DNA of 38,473 nt from CAZADH01 sp964483805 (GTDB taxonomy: Bacteria > Muiribacteriota > Ozemobacteria > Ozemobacterales > Ozemobacteraceae): positions 1-38,473 of the forward strand of contig CAZADH010000019.1 in assembly GCA_964483805.1 (NCBI GenBank), given 5' to 3'. Under the pieces are notes generated by a model that was not told the origin of the DNA, made no database searches, and worked only from the letters and a program-made list of their open reading frames with translations. The translations under genes were made by a program, and so were the position numbers. Numbering within the stretch: the first letter of the stretch is position 1; each line of letters begins with the position of its first letter. Shown here in pieces: positions 16,809 to 25,282 of this stretch.

Positions 16809-17366
16809 CTATTGGCCTGCGTTCGGTTGCACCGACACCAACTGCACCTTGTCGATCGTCGGCGCGCCGCCCGGGGCCGTCGCCACGCGAATCATCACCG
16901 AACCCTTGAACGTGCCGGCCTTGTTGGCCTTGTAGGCATCGAGGAACGCCTTGATCGTCTCGGGGAACATGCTGTCGCCCGACGAGAAGTAACCGTTCGC
17001 GATCGTGCTGCGATACTTGACGTTCATGTCGAGCTCAGCGGCATTCGCCTGGAGGTACTTCTCGGCCAACGGAACCTTTCCGGGTTCACAAACGCGAATG
17101 TTGGTAAGTTTCGCAGTGACGCGCGACAGGCGGCGGTTGAACCCTTTGTTGCTGCCCAACACATCGAAATCGATGGTGTGCTTGAGTTCGAGAACCTTGA
17201 ACAGGATCTCGGCCTGCATAAAGTCGTATTTCGTATTCGCCAGATTATCGAGTTTCTGGTTGAGTTTGTCTTCGAGACCGCGGTCACTCGCCGCCGGCGT
17301 CTGGGCCCAGGCCGTACCGGCCAATGTCACCACCAGGACCACCATCACTGCAAGAAGTCGTTTCAT
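16809..17366 (-). CDS. Small exported protein, unknown function
   Basis: 185 residues from ATG 17366, with GGAGG about 10 nt upstream. A clear Sec signal peptide (residues 1-21, MKRLLAVMVV...AWAQ) is followed by a Leu/Lys/Asp-rich helical segment (DKLNQKLDNLANTKYDFMQAE) and a mixed alpha/beta region ending in VTV-like strands. No lipobox and no family recognised. It is probably periplasmic. It is preceded by a 158-nt gap holding one copy of a 25-bp dispersed repeat and followed by a good terminator, so it is likely a single-gene unit. Confidence 0.75.
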   Translation of the reverse strand: MKRLLAVMVVLVVTLAGTAWAQTPAASDRGLEDKLNQKLDNLANTKYDFMQAEILFKVLELKHTIDFDVLGSNKGFNRRLSRVTAKLTNIRVCEPGKVPLAEKYLQANAAELDMNVKYRSTIANGYFSSGDSMFPETIKAFLDAYKANKAGTFKGSVMIRVATAPGGAPTIDKVQLVSVQPNAGQ

Positions 17367-17475
17367 CGGCTTGAATCCTCCAAGTGTGCAGATTTGAGCA
17401 GGGTCACCGTGCCCCATTGTAGTCTTTGCCCACCGGCTGATGCAACCTCTGCGGAGCAGCCGACCCGCCCGCCCA

Positions 17476-17500
17476 CGATGGGCGTAGTGGGCGTTTGCCG
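17476..17500. repeat. 25-bp dispersed repeat, copy 2
   Basis: Identical to 1826-1850. It lies in the gap between the pseudopilin gene (ending 17525) and the small exported protein. The flanks of the two copies differ. Confidence 0.7.
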
Positions 17501-17524
17501 GAGCAACCGCCGGTTCGCCTGGTT

Positions 17525-18358
17525 TCAGTTGGTGGAGCCACCACGCCACTTCATCGGGCCCGAGAACGGTTCGACGTAATAGCAGGGCCGGTAACCGGCA
17601 ACCGACCGCGTCGCCCGAAAATACTCGGACCCGGCAACGGCATAGTAATCGGCGAGCCACGGCGTCGCCGGCGCGTTCTGCCCACCGGCAGCCCGCCCCC
17701 CGTCGATGCCGGCGGCCTCATAGAGCGACAGGTTGACCCAGAACAGTTCGGCGTCGGTCGCCCCGGCAGGCGAGAACGTGCGAATCGCGAAGTAGTTCAC
17801 CCGATCGCTGAGCATCTTGCGTTCGTCTTTCGCGGCCAGCGAACCACCTGCCGCTGCGCCTGCGGTGTCCAGAATCTCCTCGCGCCAGAGCCTGAACCCA
17901 CGCTTCGGACTGGCATTGGGTTCGAGCCAGTACGACACGCGACTGAGTCGGCGTTGTCCGACCCCTTGCGTCGACTGCAGTGGCACGAACTCGACGATCT
18001 CACCCCGTGATGGGAAACGCAGCCAACTATAGATTGTCCGCGGAAACGGTTCGGCGATCGTCATCGTCACCGAACCCAGGCACGCGCCCGAGGAAGCCAT
18101 ACAACGTGCAGACAAATCCAGGTCGAGCGGATTGAAGACGCCCCCGGTGGGCCGGATATACACCGACGCCCGCAAATCCTGACTGATGACCCGCAGGATC
18201 TGATCGGCCTCGAGTGCCGACTCGACCTTGCGGATCCCCGACATCGAGGCCCGTGTCCCCGAACGCAGCGTCTCCCACAGTGGAATCGCGATCAACGCCA
18301 TGCAGGCGATGACCACGATGATCTCGACCGCGGTGAACCCACGTCGCGAACCGTTCAC
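17525..18358 (-). CDS. Prepilin-type protein, PulJ/GspJ-like minor pseudopilin
   Basis: 277 residues. GTG 18358 is chosen: it forms a GTGA junction with the stop of the preceding gene and has GGAG 8 nt upstream. The N-terminus is a class III prepilin signal, VNGSRRG|FTAVEIIVVIACMALIAIPL: cleavage after Gly, Phe +1 and Glu +5, then a single hydrophobic helix. The rest is a beta-rich globular domain with WLRFPSRGEIVEFVPL and NYFAIRTFSP strands, compatible with GspJ/PulJ-type minor pseudopilins. A dedicated peptidase (PilD/GspO) and assembly ATPase are not in this window, so they must be elsewhere. It is the last gene of the sigma-factor operon. Confidence 0.8.
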   Translation of the reverse strand: MNGSRRGFTAVEIIVVIACMALIAIPLWETLRSGTRASMSGIRKVESALEADQILRVISQDLRASVYIRPTGGVFNPLDLDLSARCMASSGACLGSVTMTIAEPFPRTIYSWLRFPSRGEIVEFVPLQSTQGVGQRRLSRVSYWLEPNASPKRGFRLWREEILDTAGAAAGGSLAAKDERKMLSDRVNYFAIRTFSPAGATDAELFWVNLSLYEAAGIDGGRAAGGQNAPATPWLADYYAVAGSEYFRATRSVAGYRPCYYVEPFSGPMKWRGGSTN

Positions 18359-18870
18359 GGGAGCGTCTCCATGATGATGTGCGACACGCTCAACTCCGAG
18401 CGCACCAACCAACTCTTGAACCATCCTTCGGGCTTCGGCCGCACCTCGACCGTCACCCGCACCCCACGCACCTCGCCGTCAGCCACCGTTTCACAACGCA
18501 CCCGCCGCTGGAACGCCGTGACCTGGGCCGGGCGTTCGAGCATCGGCGTTCCCGGCGGTCCGGCCAGTTGGGGCGCAACGTCGGCCCAATCGGCCGCGTA
18601 GCCCGGAACCGGTTGCGTCGGATCGGCCGTGATCCGCGCGGTCAGCCGCGCGTGGCCGACCGCCTTGGCCACCTCGAGCGACTCCTGGGCCATCTGCAAC
18701 GCCAGAAAACGGAAGTACGCGTCCATCGTCTGCCGTTGCGACTGACTGCTCAACCCCAACAACGTAGCGATGGCGACGCTCAGAACCAGAACGGCCATCA
18801 TCAGTTCGAGCAGGGTGAAGGCGCCGCGATGCAGCCGACCGTTGCCGCCATGCACAGTCATCGATTGCAT
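18355..18870 (-). CDS. Prepilin-type protein, PilV/GspI-like
   Basis: 171 residues from ATG 18870; an ATG three codons later is equally possible because no Shine-Dalgarno is obvious. The leader is RLHRGA|FTLLELMMAVLVLSVAIATLLGL: Glu at +5 and a hydrophobic helix as in type IV pilin-like proteins, with Ala rather than Gly at -1. The globular part is short and beta-rich and ends ELSVSHIIMETLP, compatible with PilV/GspI-like minor pseudopilins. It overlaps the next gene in a GTGA junction, indicating translational coupling. A 107-nt gap separates it from the upstream gene. Confidence 0.78.
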   Translation of the reverse strand: MQSMTVHGGNGRLHRGAFTLLELMMAVLVLSVAIATLLGLSSQSQRQTMDAYFRFLALQMAQESLEVAKAVGHARLTARITADPTQPVPGYAADWADVAPQLAGPPGTPMLERPAQVTAFQRRVRCETVADGEVRGVRVTVEVRPKPEGWFKSWLVRSELSVSHIIMETLP

Positions 18871-18977
18871 GAGCACAGCATACCGCGAGCGCCTCGTTTC
18901 GGGAAACGACCCCGGCAACGTCCGCTCGTTCCGTGTTTGTTCCCAGGGTTGGGTCGTCGGCCCATGGCGCACCAAGG

Positions 18978-20933
18978 TCAATCGCTCTCGACGAGGCGCT
19001 GAAACACCGGCACCGGCGCCAACGTGATCGCCAACACCTCGGCGGCCGGCCGAAACCCCGGGTCGTAGCGAATCACGTGTTTTCCCGGCGACCAACGGTG
19101 CAGGTCGAGCTTGTCGACGACTACTCCGCCCAGAACGTCGAGTGGTTTCTTGACGACGAGGCGACCCGACTGGTTGTCATTGTTGGCGACCAATGCCGCT
19201 TCGACCGGCCCCGCTGCCATTACGGTAATATTACCCGGATACGCCACGAGCACGCACAGGTCGTCGGCCGTTTCCTTGACCAGACTGGTGTTGATGGCAA
19301 TATCGTGGGCCAGAATCACGCCACGCCCGCGGATGCGATACGGCCGTCCCCCTCCTGTCTGGCGCGGATCACCGATGTTGAGCGTGCCATTGCCCGCGAA
19401 GACAATGCCGCGCAAATTGAGCGTCCCCTCACGGTCATCGACAATGCCCAACCGCGCCAATGCCGCCGCCGACGGCAGTCCCTTGGTCCAGACATCCCAA
19501 TGGTCGTAGGGATTGAACCCGGCGTCCCCACTGCTGTTCACACTGATCGACTGGCCGCGGGAGTTGAAGAAACTCGGCAACCCAAACCCCGCCGACGCGG
19601 TGGCCTGCGGCCCCAGGCCACCCCGGTAGGGTTGACTGGCATCGAGACTGCTGAGCAGCCACGGCTGCCCGCGCTGCTGCGCCACCTGTTGCAGACCGCG
19701 ACAAAATGCGCTCACGATCGCGCTATCCCCCGGGATGGGCGGACGGCACGGCAACTCGGTGGCCTCGATCTTCTGCAGGATCTGCGCCCCATTCGGATCC
19801 CTGGCAATCGCTGTCTTTGAGAAATCAAAGCGACAGGTTGCCAGATGCAGAAAACGCTGCCGGATCGTGCCCGCCAGCACGGCGGCCGCCAATCCCGGGT
19901 CGGCCGCCCGCGCGCCATCGGCCCCAAGGATCTTGATGCCGGGTTGGTCGTTGCGTTGCGGCCCCCCGTATCCAGCCATTGACAACAAATCTTGTTTGAC
20001 TCTCGTCACCAGCGCCCCGGGGGTCGGGGCCGCTTTCACCATCGGCTCGCGGGCGAAATCGATCGTCGCCTCGAGACCATCGAGATATTGTGCAGCCTGC
20101 TGCAAATCAGGCAGGAGAAGCAGGCACTCCTGTTTGTTGAGAGTGACCGGCGCCGGCGCCGGCGGAATCAATGCCGCCATCGCCTCGTCGATATTGAGAA
20201 ACACCGGGTCGGCACCGAGCAACGCCCCCGGCGTATCGCCAAAATAAACCCGGCCACGTCGCGACGCATCGGCGGGTTGCTCGATCACCAGGCTGGCCGC
20301 GGCATGGTTCAGCGACGCCCCCCCTTCGTTGCGGAACTCGGCCAATCCATAACGCACCAGCAACGCGTAATCGAGCACGAACGCCGGTGAATAGCGAGTC
20401 CGCTCGCCGCGCGGCTCGGGCACCGTCGCCACGGCAGCGATCTTGTATTCGTGGTGGCGCCGACACGTACAGCCCACCTTCTTGCGCCCGTCCGGGCCGT
20501 GCAACTCGGCCACCGTCGCGAACTCGACCGTGCCGAGACGCTCGCCGGGATACAACGGGGTGCCACCGCGAGTGACGCGCCGATCGTCGACCTTGGTCAC
20601 CTGTGTGACCACCTTCAACACCCCGGCGAAACGCGTGTTGCCCTGCGCTTCGGCCGCGGCCAACGGCACGGCCAGGGTCAACGGACTGAGGTCATTGCCC
20701 ATCAACCAACGACTCTCCGGGCTGCCGGGATTCGCCGTCTTTGCCGCAAAGCGCACCAATGCCTCATCGACAGCCATCTGCGCGAGATGGCGGACGCACT
20801 CACGCTCCTCGAAGCGGAACGCCGTTGCCCGCGAGTGGGCACTGTAGTTGAAGTAGGCCAGCACGATGCCACCGAGCAATACAAGAGCAAGCATGGCGAT
20901 CGGCAACATGAAGCCACGTGCACGCACCGGCAT
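18978..20933 (-). CDS. Large PilX-like pilus-associated protein
   Basis: 651 residues from ATG 20933, which overlaps the anti-sigma stop by one base (TGATG). The N-terminus MPVRARG|FMLPIAMLALVLLGGIVLAY looks like PilX-type pilin N-termini (Gly, Phe, then a hydrophobic helix), but Glu +5 is missing. A coiled N-terminal region with RATAFRFEE and MAVDEALVRF is typical of the PilX stalk. A Cys/His cluster CTCRRHH occurs at about residue 155. The C-terminal ~170 residues contain a Gly-rich, beta-helix-like pattern (GTLNLRGIVFAGNGTLNIGD, then GPVEAALVAN and GGVVVDKLDL). The size is far above the usual PilX (about 200 residues). It may cap or decorate a pilus-like fibre (inference). Confidence 0.65.
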   Translation of the reverse strand: MPVRARGFMLPIAMLALVLLGGIVLAYFNYSAHSRATAFRFEERECVRHLAQMAVDEALVRFAAKTANPGSPESRWLMGNDLSPLTLAVPLAAAEAQGNTRFAGVLKVVTQVTKVDDRRVTRGGTPLYPGERLGTVEFATVAELHGPDGRKKVGCTCRRHHEYKIAAVATVPEPRGERTRYSPAFVLDYALLVRYGLAEFRNEGGASLNHAAASLVIEQPADASRRGRVYFGDTPGALLGADPVFLNIDEAMAALIPPAPAPVTLNKQECLLLLPDLQQAAQYLDGLEATIDFAREPMVKAAPTPGALVTRVKQDLLSMAGYGGPQRNDQPGIKILGADGARAADPGLAAAVLAGTIRQRFLHLATCRFDFSKTAIARDPNGAQILQKIEATELPCRPPIPGDSAIVSAFCRGLQQVAQQRGQPWLLSSLDASQPYRGGLGPQATASAGFGLPSFFNSRGQSISVNSSGDAGFNPYDHWDVWTKGLPSAAALARLGIVDDREGTLNLRGIVFAGNGTLNIGDPRQTGGGRPYRIRGRGVILAHDIAINTSLVKETADDLCVLVAYPGNITVMAAGPVEAALVANNDNQSGRLVVKKPLDVLGGVVVDKLDLHRWSPGKHVIRYDPGFRPAAEVLAITLAPVPVFQRLVESD

Positions 20934-21493
20934 CAGCGACGACCTCCATCGACCGAACGCACATCGCTCGGCACCGATGCCGCTCCCGCGCCGATATGCG
21001 GCCCCGGGCGAATATCGACGCTGCGCGACCCTGTCGTCGCCGCCACACCAGTGACGGATGCAGTCGCAATCCGACCGTGGCCCGCGACCGGTCCGGACGC
21101 GGCCGGCGGCAATGAACGCTCGCCCGCACTCTGAAACACGATGTATCCTCCGATGCCCAGCCCCAACACCAACGCAGGAACCACGAGTTTCGTCAACAGC
21201 GAACCCACAGGGACCGGCCCCACCGTCGCGGTCGCTGCGGCTGGCGCTGCGCCATGAACGGCACCGGTAATGCGGCCGGCCAAGCCCGGCAACCGGGCCG
21301 AGTCGGCATAGGCCGAGCCGAGCGGTCGCACCCGCGCCACTCGCCCCTCGAGACGTGTGCACTCCGGACAGACGGCCAGATGCGCCACCAGCGCCGCCGA
21401 CCGCGCCCGCCCAGGCACCGCCGGTGCCGTCAGTTCGTCAAGATACTGCCGGCAATCGGATTCAGAGACCGGTTTGTCGTTCATGCCGCTCAT
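20933..21493 (-). CDS. Zinc-type transmembrane anti-sigma factor
   Basis: 186 residues. ATG 21493 has GAGGAG close upstream and overlaps the sigma gene by 32 nt; a second ATG three codons later is possible. The cytoplasmic N-terminal part carries H38-x3-C42-x2-C45 (HLAVCPEC), the hallmark of zinc-binding anti-sigma (ZAS) domains that hold ECF sigma factors inactive. A single membrane helix (about LLTKLVVPALVLGLGIGGYIVFQ) is followed by a short, low-complexity Ala/Gly/Ser-rich periplasmic tail with no recognisable sensor domain. The overlap with the sigma gene implies coupled, roughly equal synthesis. Confidence 0.82.
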   Translation of the reverse strand: MSGMNDKPVSESDCRQYLDELTAPAVPGRARSAALVAHLAVCPECTRLEGRVARVRPLGSAYADSARLPGLAGRITGAVHGAAPAAATATVGPVPVGSLLTKLVVPALVLGLGIGGYIVFQSAGERSLPPAASGPVAGHGRIATASVTGVAATTGSRSVDIRPGPHIGAGAASVPSDVRSVDGGRR

Positions 21494-22055
21494 TGCGCTC
21501 CTCACGTTGTTGCTCGTGACGCAGTTGCCCCAGTAACCGATGGAACCGCACCCGCACCGTTCCTTCCGATTCTCCCAGCAGCTCACCGATCTCGGCAAAC
21601 GACAGCTCACGAAACACCCGTAACTCCACGAGAAACCGCGCATCATCGGACAATTCGGCCAAGATCGCCGCCGCCGCAACCCGCGAAATGGCAGCGGCTT
21701 CGACACCAGCAATATCCGGTATGCACATCGGTTCCGCCGCCCGCCGGGCCTGGTCTCGCGCCGTGCGCCGCCGCTCATTGAAGTAGTAGTTGCGCGCAAT
21801 CACCAGCAACCAGGTGACGAACGGCCGCTCCGGGTCATACCGATCGAGATGGGCGAAGGCCCGCACGAAGGCTTCCTGCATGACATCATCCTGCTGTGCT
21901 TCCGGGACCCGCAGATAATGAACGAACCCCAGCAATGCCGGCAGATGCCGCCGGACCAGATGATCGAAATCCTGGACGCGCCCGGCCCTGACCGACGCCA
22001 CCCACTCGGCGTCGGTCGGACCGGTCACCCGCGCAGCGGGCACTACGTCAGCCAT
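21462..22055 (-). CDS. ECF-family RNA polymerase sigma factor
   Basis: 197 residues, ATG 22055. It carries a sigma-70 region 2 (DDVMQEAFVRAFAHLDRYDPERPFVTWLLVIARNYYFN, about 58-95) and a region 4 helix-turn-helix (ELSFAEIGELLGESEGTVRVRFHRLLGQLR, about 150-182). Regions 1.1 and 3 are absent, as in ECF sigmas. It is followed by its anti-sigma gene and pilin-like genes and preceded, 40 nt upstream, by a lipoprotein gene whose promoter contains a GTAACG element. By analogy with other ECF factors it probably transcribes its own operon and possibly the neighbouring one with the same element. Confidence 0.9.
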   Translation of the reverse strand: MADVVPAARVTGPTDAEWVASVRAGRVQDFDHLVRRHLPALLGFVHYLRVPEAQQDDVMQEAFVRAFAHLDRYDPERPFVTWLLVIARNYYFNERRRTARDQARRAAEPMCIPDIAGVEAAAISRVAAAAILAELSDDARFLVELRVFRELSFAEIGELLGESEGTVRVRFHRLLGQLRHEQQREERNERHERQTGL

Positions 22056-22095
22056 GCAGAAGGGTTACCTCGCGCGACCCGATGCATCCCCAGCA

Positions 22096-23079
22096 TCAAC
22101 GGCCGGCATAGCCTCGAGCCTCGACCATGTCGCGAATCGTTTTGATCATGTCGAGTTGCGCCACGACGTCGTTGAACCGGGTGGTCTTGTCGGCGCGCTC
22201 TGCGGCCCGACGCTCGATGTCCTGTGCATACAATGTCTTCTCTTCATCGGTGTAGTTCCTTTCTTTGTCGGCCCAGACTTTCAGTTCGGCCAGCTCTTTC
22301 TCGAAAGTCGCCTTGTCGGTCGCGAGCACCTTCTCGTGCGCCAATGCCTGATCATAGACAGCCAGGAACTGATCACGCGTCGCGCCCCAGTTGTTGCCGG
22401 CCTGCTCCCCGGCCGCCGCATTCTGCTCGTTGAGCGCCGTAACGATCGCCCGCTGCCGATCGAACAGACCGTTTTCGCCCGAAGCGAACTGGGCAAAGAA
22501 ATACATCTGATTGTAGTCGTGATACCCGGCCATGGCCTGTGCCAATCGGTCGTAGCCGGCGATGGGCACAAACGACAGATCATCGCGGATCTCGACCGCC
22601 GGAGGCAAAGACTTCAACCCGTTGGTGCCCATGTAAGCCAGGTAACGCGCGCGCAGGTCCTTCACCCTCTGGGTCAAGTCGGCATTGTCGCCCGGATTTC
22701 GCCGCCCGGCATCCGGATTCGCACCATCGGGCGGAGGCGTCACCACCGGCGGCGTGACCGGCGCCACACCCGTGCCGGTACCCGTGTTCTTGGCGGTGCC
22801 GGTGCCCGTCGTTGTGGCAACGCCTGTGCCCGTGCCGGTGCCCGTCTTCGCGGCGGTACCGGTGCCCGTGCCGGTCTTCGCGGCTGTCCCCGTGCCGGTG
22901 CCGGCCGGGGGTTTCGTTGCAGTGTTGCCACCGATGCCGTTGACCAGTGTCGACAACCCCGAGAAGATCTGGCTCAACGCCTGGAAAATCAAGCCCGCAT
23001 TGCACCCGCTGAGGGTGATTGCCACTGACAGCAAGAGCACCCAGAACACCGACCGTCGCACCACACGCATCGTCACCAT
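22096..23079 (-). CDS. SPII lipoprotein with Thr-Gly repeat linker
   Basis: 327 residues from ATG 23079, chosen because of a very strong AAGGAGGAG upstream. The signal peptide ends in the lipobox LSGC, so the mature protein is lipid-anchored at Cys. After the anchor comes a short helix (NAGLIFQALSQIFSGLSTLV) resembling the same position of the lipoprotein at 26283-27500. A long Thr/Gly/Ala-rich linker follows (TGTGTGT units; DNA about 22769-22904), then a helical C-terminal domain rich in charged residues (YDRLAQAMAGYHDYN, YDQALAHEKVLATDKATFEKELAELKVW). No known domain. Likely role: an envelope lipoprotein, first gene of the sigma operon. Confidence 0.78.
   Translation of the reverse strand: MVTMRVVRRSVFWVLLLSVAITLSGCNAGLIFQALSQIFSGLSTLVNGIGGNTATKPPAGTGTGTAAKTGTGTGTAAKTGTGTGTGVATTTGTGTAKNTGTGTGVAPVTPPVVTPPPDGANPDAGRRNPGDNADLTQRVKDLRARYLAYMGTNGLKSLPPAVEIRDDLSFVPIAGYDRLAQAMAGYHDYNQMYFFAQFASGENGLFDRQRAIVTALNEQNAAAGEQAGNNWGATRDQFLAVYDQALAHEKVLATDKATFEKELAELKVWADKERNYTDEEKTLYAQDIERRAAERADKTTRFNDVVAQLDMIKTIRDMVEARGYAGR
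22769..22904 (-). repeat. Thr-Gly-coding degenerate repeat in lipoprotein
   Basis: Runs of GGCACCGG-type hexamers coding (Thr-Gly)n, broken by Ala-Ala-Lys, Val-Ala-Thr and Ala-Lys-Asn. It encodes a flexible linker between the lipid anchor and the C-terminal domain. The third-base variation argues for an older repeat. Confidence 0.75.
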
Positions 23080-23171
23080 TTGGTCTCCTCCTTGCCTCGT
23101 CATTGAACGCGCAGCGTTCGCTTGCCCGCCCGCGGTCACTGCTTCACTGCCGATCCGAACCGCTCACGCCG

Positions 23172-23201
23172 ATAATACCCCGGAGCTCGAGCCGACGTTA
23201 C
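23172..23201 (-). promoter_or_regulatory. Promoter-like element GTAACG-N18-TATTATC (copy 1)
   Basis: On the minus strand, GTAACG (23201-23196) is followed after 18 nt by TATTAT (23177-23172) and then C. It lies about 90 nt upstream of the Thr-Gly lipoprotein start, at the head of the sigma-factor operon. The identical arrangement, with the same spacing, occurs upstream of the other lipoprotein operon (27563-27592). The -35-like GTAAC resembles ECF-type -35 elements. Confidence 0.5.
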
Positions 23202-23251
23202 CAACCATCGTGATCCCGTTCGCCAGCGGCGTCTTCCCTCGACTTGCCGCA

Positions 23252-25282
23252 TCACCGAAGCATCGTGGCCTTCTCGATCTTTGCCGCCAGGAGGCCATCA
23301 CCCGTCATCCGAAACGGATACAGCCGTATCTGCCAGCGCTCACCCACGCGGGGTTTGCGCCCGGAAAATTCCTCGAACGCCAACACGTAGCGTTGGCCGT
23401 CTTCGGCCAAAAAGACCGCTTGCCCCGACCGCCACAGCAGTGTTTCGATCTTGCCGCTGAATTCGCCCGACACCACCTGCCGCATCGCGCCCGCTTGTTC
23501 GGTCGAGCGCATCGCCGGGGCATCGACTGCCCACCACAGACTCCAACCATAGAGCACGGCGACAGCGGCCGCGGCCGCCACCCAGGGCGACCCGTAACGC
23601 AATCGCTCGACCAGCGACACCGTCCCGGGCACCCCCCGGGGACGAAACGCATAGGCCGGCGTCGGACCGCGCCGACGGGCGAGCTCGTTGGCCCAACGGG
23701 TCGCATACTCCTGCTCGATTTGCTCGCCAGGCCGAACCTGCAACCAATTGTATTGCTCGAGCGTCGCCTGGCACTGCAACCGCGTGGCCCGCGCCAGCGC
23801 GGCATACTCGCCGTCACGCTGACGCTCGACGACATACAATGTGTATAAGTTCTCGACATCGGGATTGGCCTCGAACAGACACAAACCCGTGCGAAACCCC
23901 GCGAGATCTTCACATTTCTCGAGGTAGCGCGACAGTGCCTGCCGAACCAGCGCAAACTCGAACCGGACCATACCCGCCATCGCCTCGTCGCGCACCTCGC
24001 GGCGCCGCGACCCCAGCATGTTGACCAGCGTCGCCACCGCCTGTTGGGCATCCTGCTTCTGCAACGCCCGCAAAGCGGCGCGCCGCACCCGCTCATCGCC
24101 GGCGGCCAGCAGACGCCCCAGATGCGGAATCACCGCATCGATGTCGAAGCGCTCCAGGTATTCGATGGCGGCACTGGTCAATACCGGCTGCGCCTGCGTC
24201 AACCAGCGCACCGCCAACGCGCGATGCGCATCGAGGTTCATGCGCAACGCCCCTTTCAGGGCGGCCGCGCGCACCGTGTCGGCGGCATCGACCTGGGCCA
24301 GTATCTGCGCCACGAGCGGCGCCACGCGATCGGCATCCGCCGGTTCGCAGATGGCGAACGTCACGAACATCTCGGTGGCGAGCGCCGGTGCGGTAGCCGC
24401 TGCCGGCGCCAACAACGATGTGGCCCCACACCGTTGTCGTTCGTTGAGCGGCCATCGCTCCAGGGCTTGCTGCAAAGCTGCCCGCACCTCTGGTTGGTTG
24501 AGGTTCTTCTTCACCACGGCGACGAACTCGGCGTCGGCACCCCAGCCGTCACTGTCGAGTCGCCCCAGAACATCGTGAACCCAGCGCGTAACTGCGCGCT
24601 GGCGCGCCCATTGCCGCAGCCGTCCGACAAACTCGGGAAACGCCTCGGTCAGCAATCCGGCCTGGCGAATGGTGCCGCACACGTCCTTGACCAGTTCCTG
24701 CAAACGCCGGGCCTTGCCGGGTTCCGATCGCTCCGCGACCTCCCAGAGGCGGTACGGCACCTCGAGATCGGGGTTGGTCATGAATACGGCAGCGACGTCG
24801 TCGAGCAACGCGGGCTCCGCTTCACGGGCCACGAACGTCAGCAACATCCCCTTGACCCTCGGGAACGGCTGCAACAAGCAGTTCTCGAGGCCGGCCCGCC
24901 GCACCTGGGGATCGACGTCGAGCAGCATCGCCTCGAGATACCGCAGCGCCTCGACTTCGTCGAGACGACCAAGCACGCGAACCGCGAGGGCGCGCACCCG
25001 TGGATCGTCATGGCGCAGCGCCACCGGCAACTCGGCCAACAGCCGCTGGGGTTCGGCCTCGATCAGTCGGGTCCGGGTCTCGACCAGCGCCATGACCCGT
25101 CGGCCCTCGGCCAGACATTCAGGATCTGCTTCACGATGTAAATACACCTGCAACGCGGTCACCGTCTCGGCGCCCACCCCGTCGCGCGCGGCCTGGCGCA
25201 CGGCCGCCAAACGCACGGCGCGGTCGGCTGCGTTCAGGTCGCGGCGAAAGGCGGCCAGCCAGGCAGGATCGAGCGAAGTCAC
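23252..25282 (-). CDS. HEAT-repeat membrane protein
   Basis: 676 residues. GTG 25282 makes a GTGA overlap with the NHL gene stop, so translation is coupled. The first ~480 residues are a long helical array of HEAT-like units (examples: DDPRVRALAVRVLGRLDEVEALRYLEAML, then DPQVRRAGLENCLLQPFPRV, and ERVRRAALRALQKQDAQQAVATLV). A single membrane helix is seen near 580-600 (WVAAAAAVAVLYGWSLWWAV), followed by a small beta-rich extracytoplasmic domain (QAVFLAEDGQRYVLAFEEFSG, then PRVGERWQIRLYPFRMTGDG) that looks like an OB/SH3-type barrel. The orientation would place the HEAT array in the cytoplasm. It is the last gene of a three-gene operon starting at 27500. Confidence 0.7.
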   Translation of the reverse strand: MTSLDPAWLAAFRRDLNAADRAVRLAAVRQAARDGVGAETVTALQVYLHREADPECLAEGRRVMALVETRTRLIEAEPQRLLAELPVALRHDDPRVRALAVRVLGRLDEVEALRYLEAMLLDVDPQVRRAGLENCLLQPFPRVKGMLLTFVAREAEPALLDDVAAVFMTNPDLEVPYRLWEVAERSEPGKARRLQELVKDVCGTIRQAGLLTEAFPEFVGRLRQWARQRAVTRWVHDVLGRLDSDGWGADAEFVAVVKKNLNQPEVRAALQQALERWPLNERQRCGATSLLAPAAATAPALATEMFVTFAICEPADADRVAPLVAQILAQVDAADTVRAAALKGALRMNLDAHRALAVRWLTQAQPVLTSAAIEYLERFDIDAVIPHLGRLLAAGDERVRRAALRALQKQDAQQAVATLVNMLGSRRREVRDEAMAGMVRFEFALVRQALSRYLEKCEDLAGFRTGLCLFEANPDVENLYTLYVVERQRDGEYAALARATRLQCQATLEQYNWLQVRPGEQIEQEYATRWANELARRRGPTPAYAFRPRGVPGTVSLVERLRYGSPWVAAAAAVAVLYGWSLWWAVDAPAMRSTEQAGAMRQVVSGEFSGKIETLLWRSGQAVFLAEDGQRYVLAFEEFSGRKPRVGERWQIRLYPFRMTGDGLLAAKIEKATMLR

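Noticed and set aside
22769..22904. CRISPR-like repeat array
   Set aside because: The repeats are short Thr-Gly coding units within a lipoprotein, without spacers.
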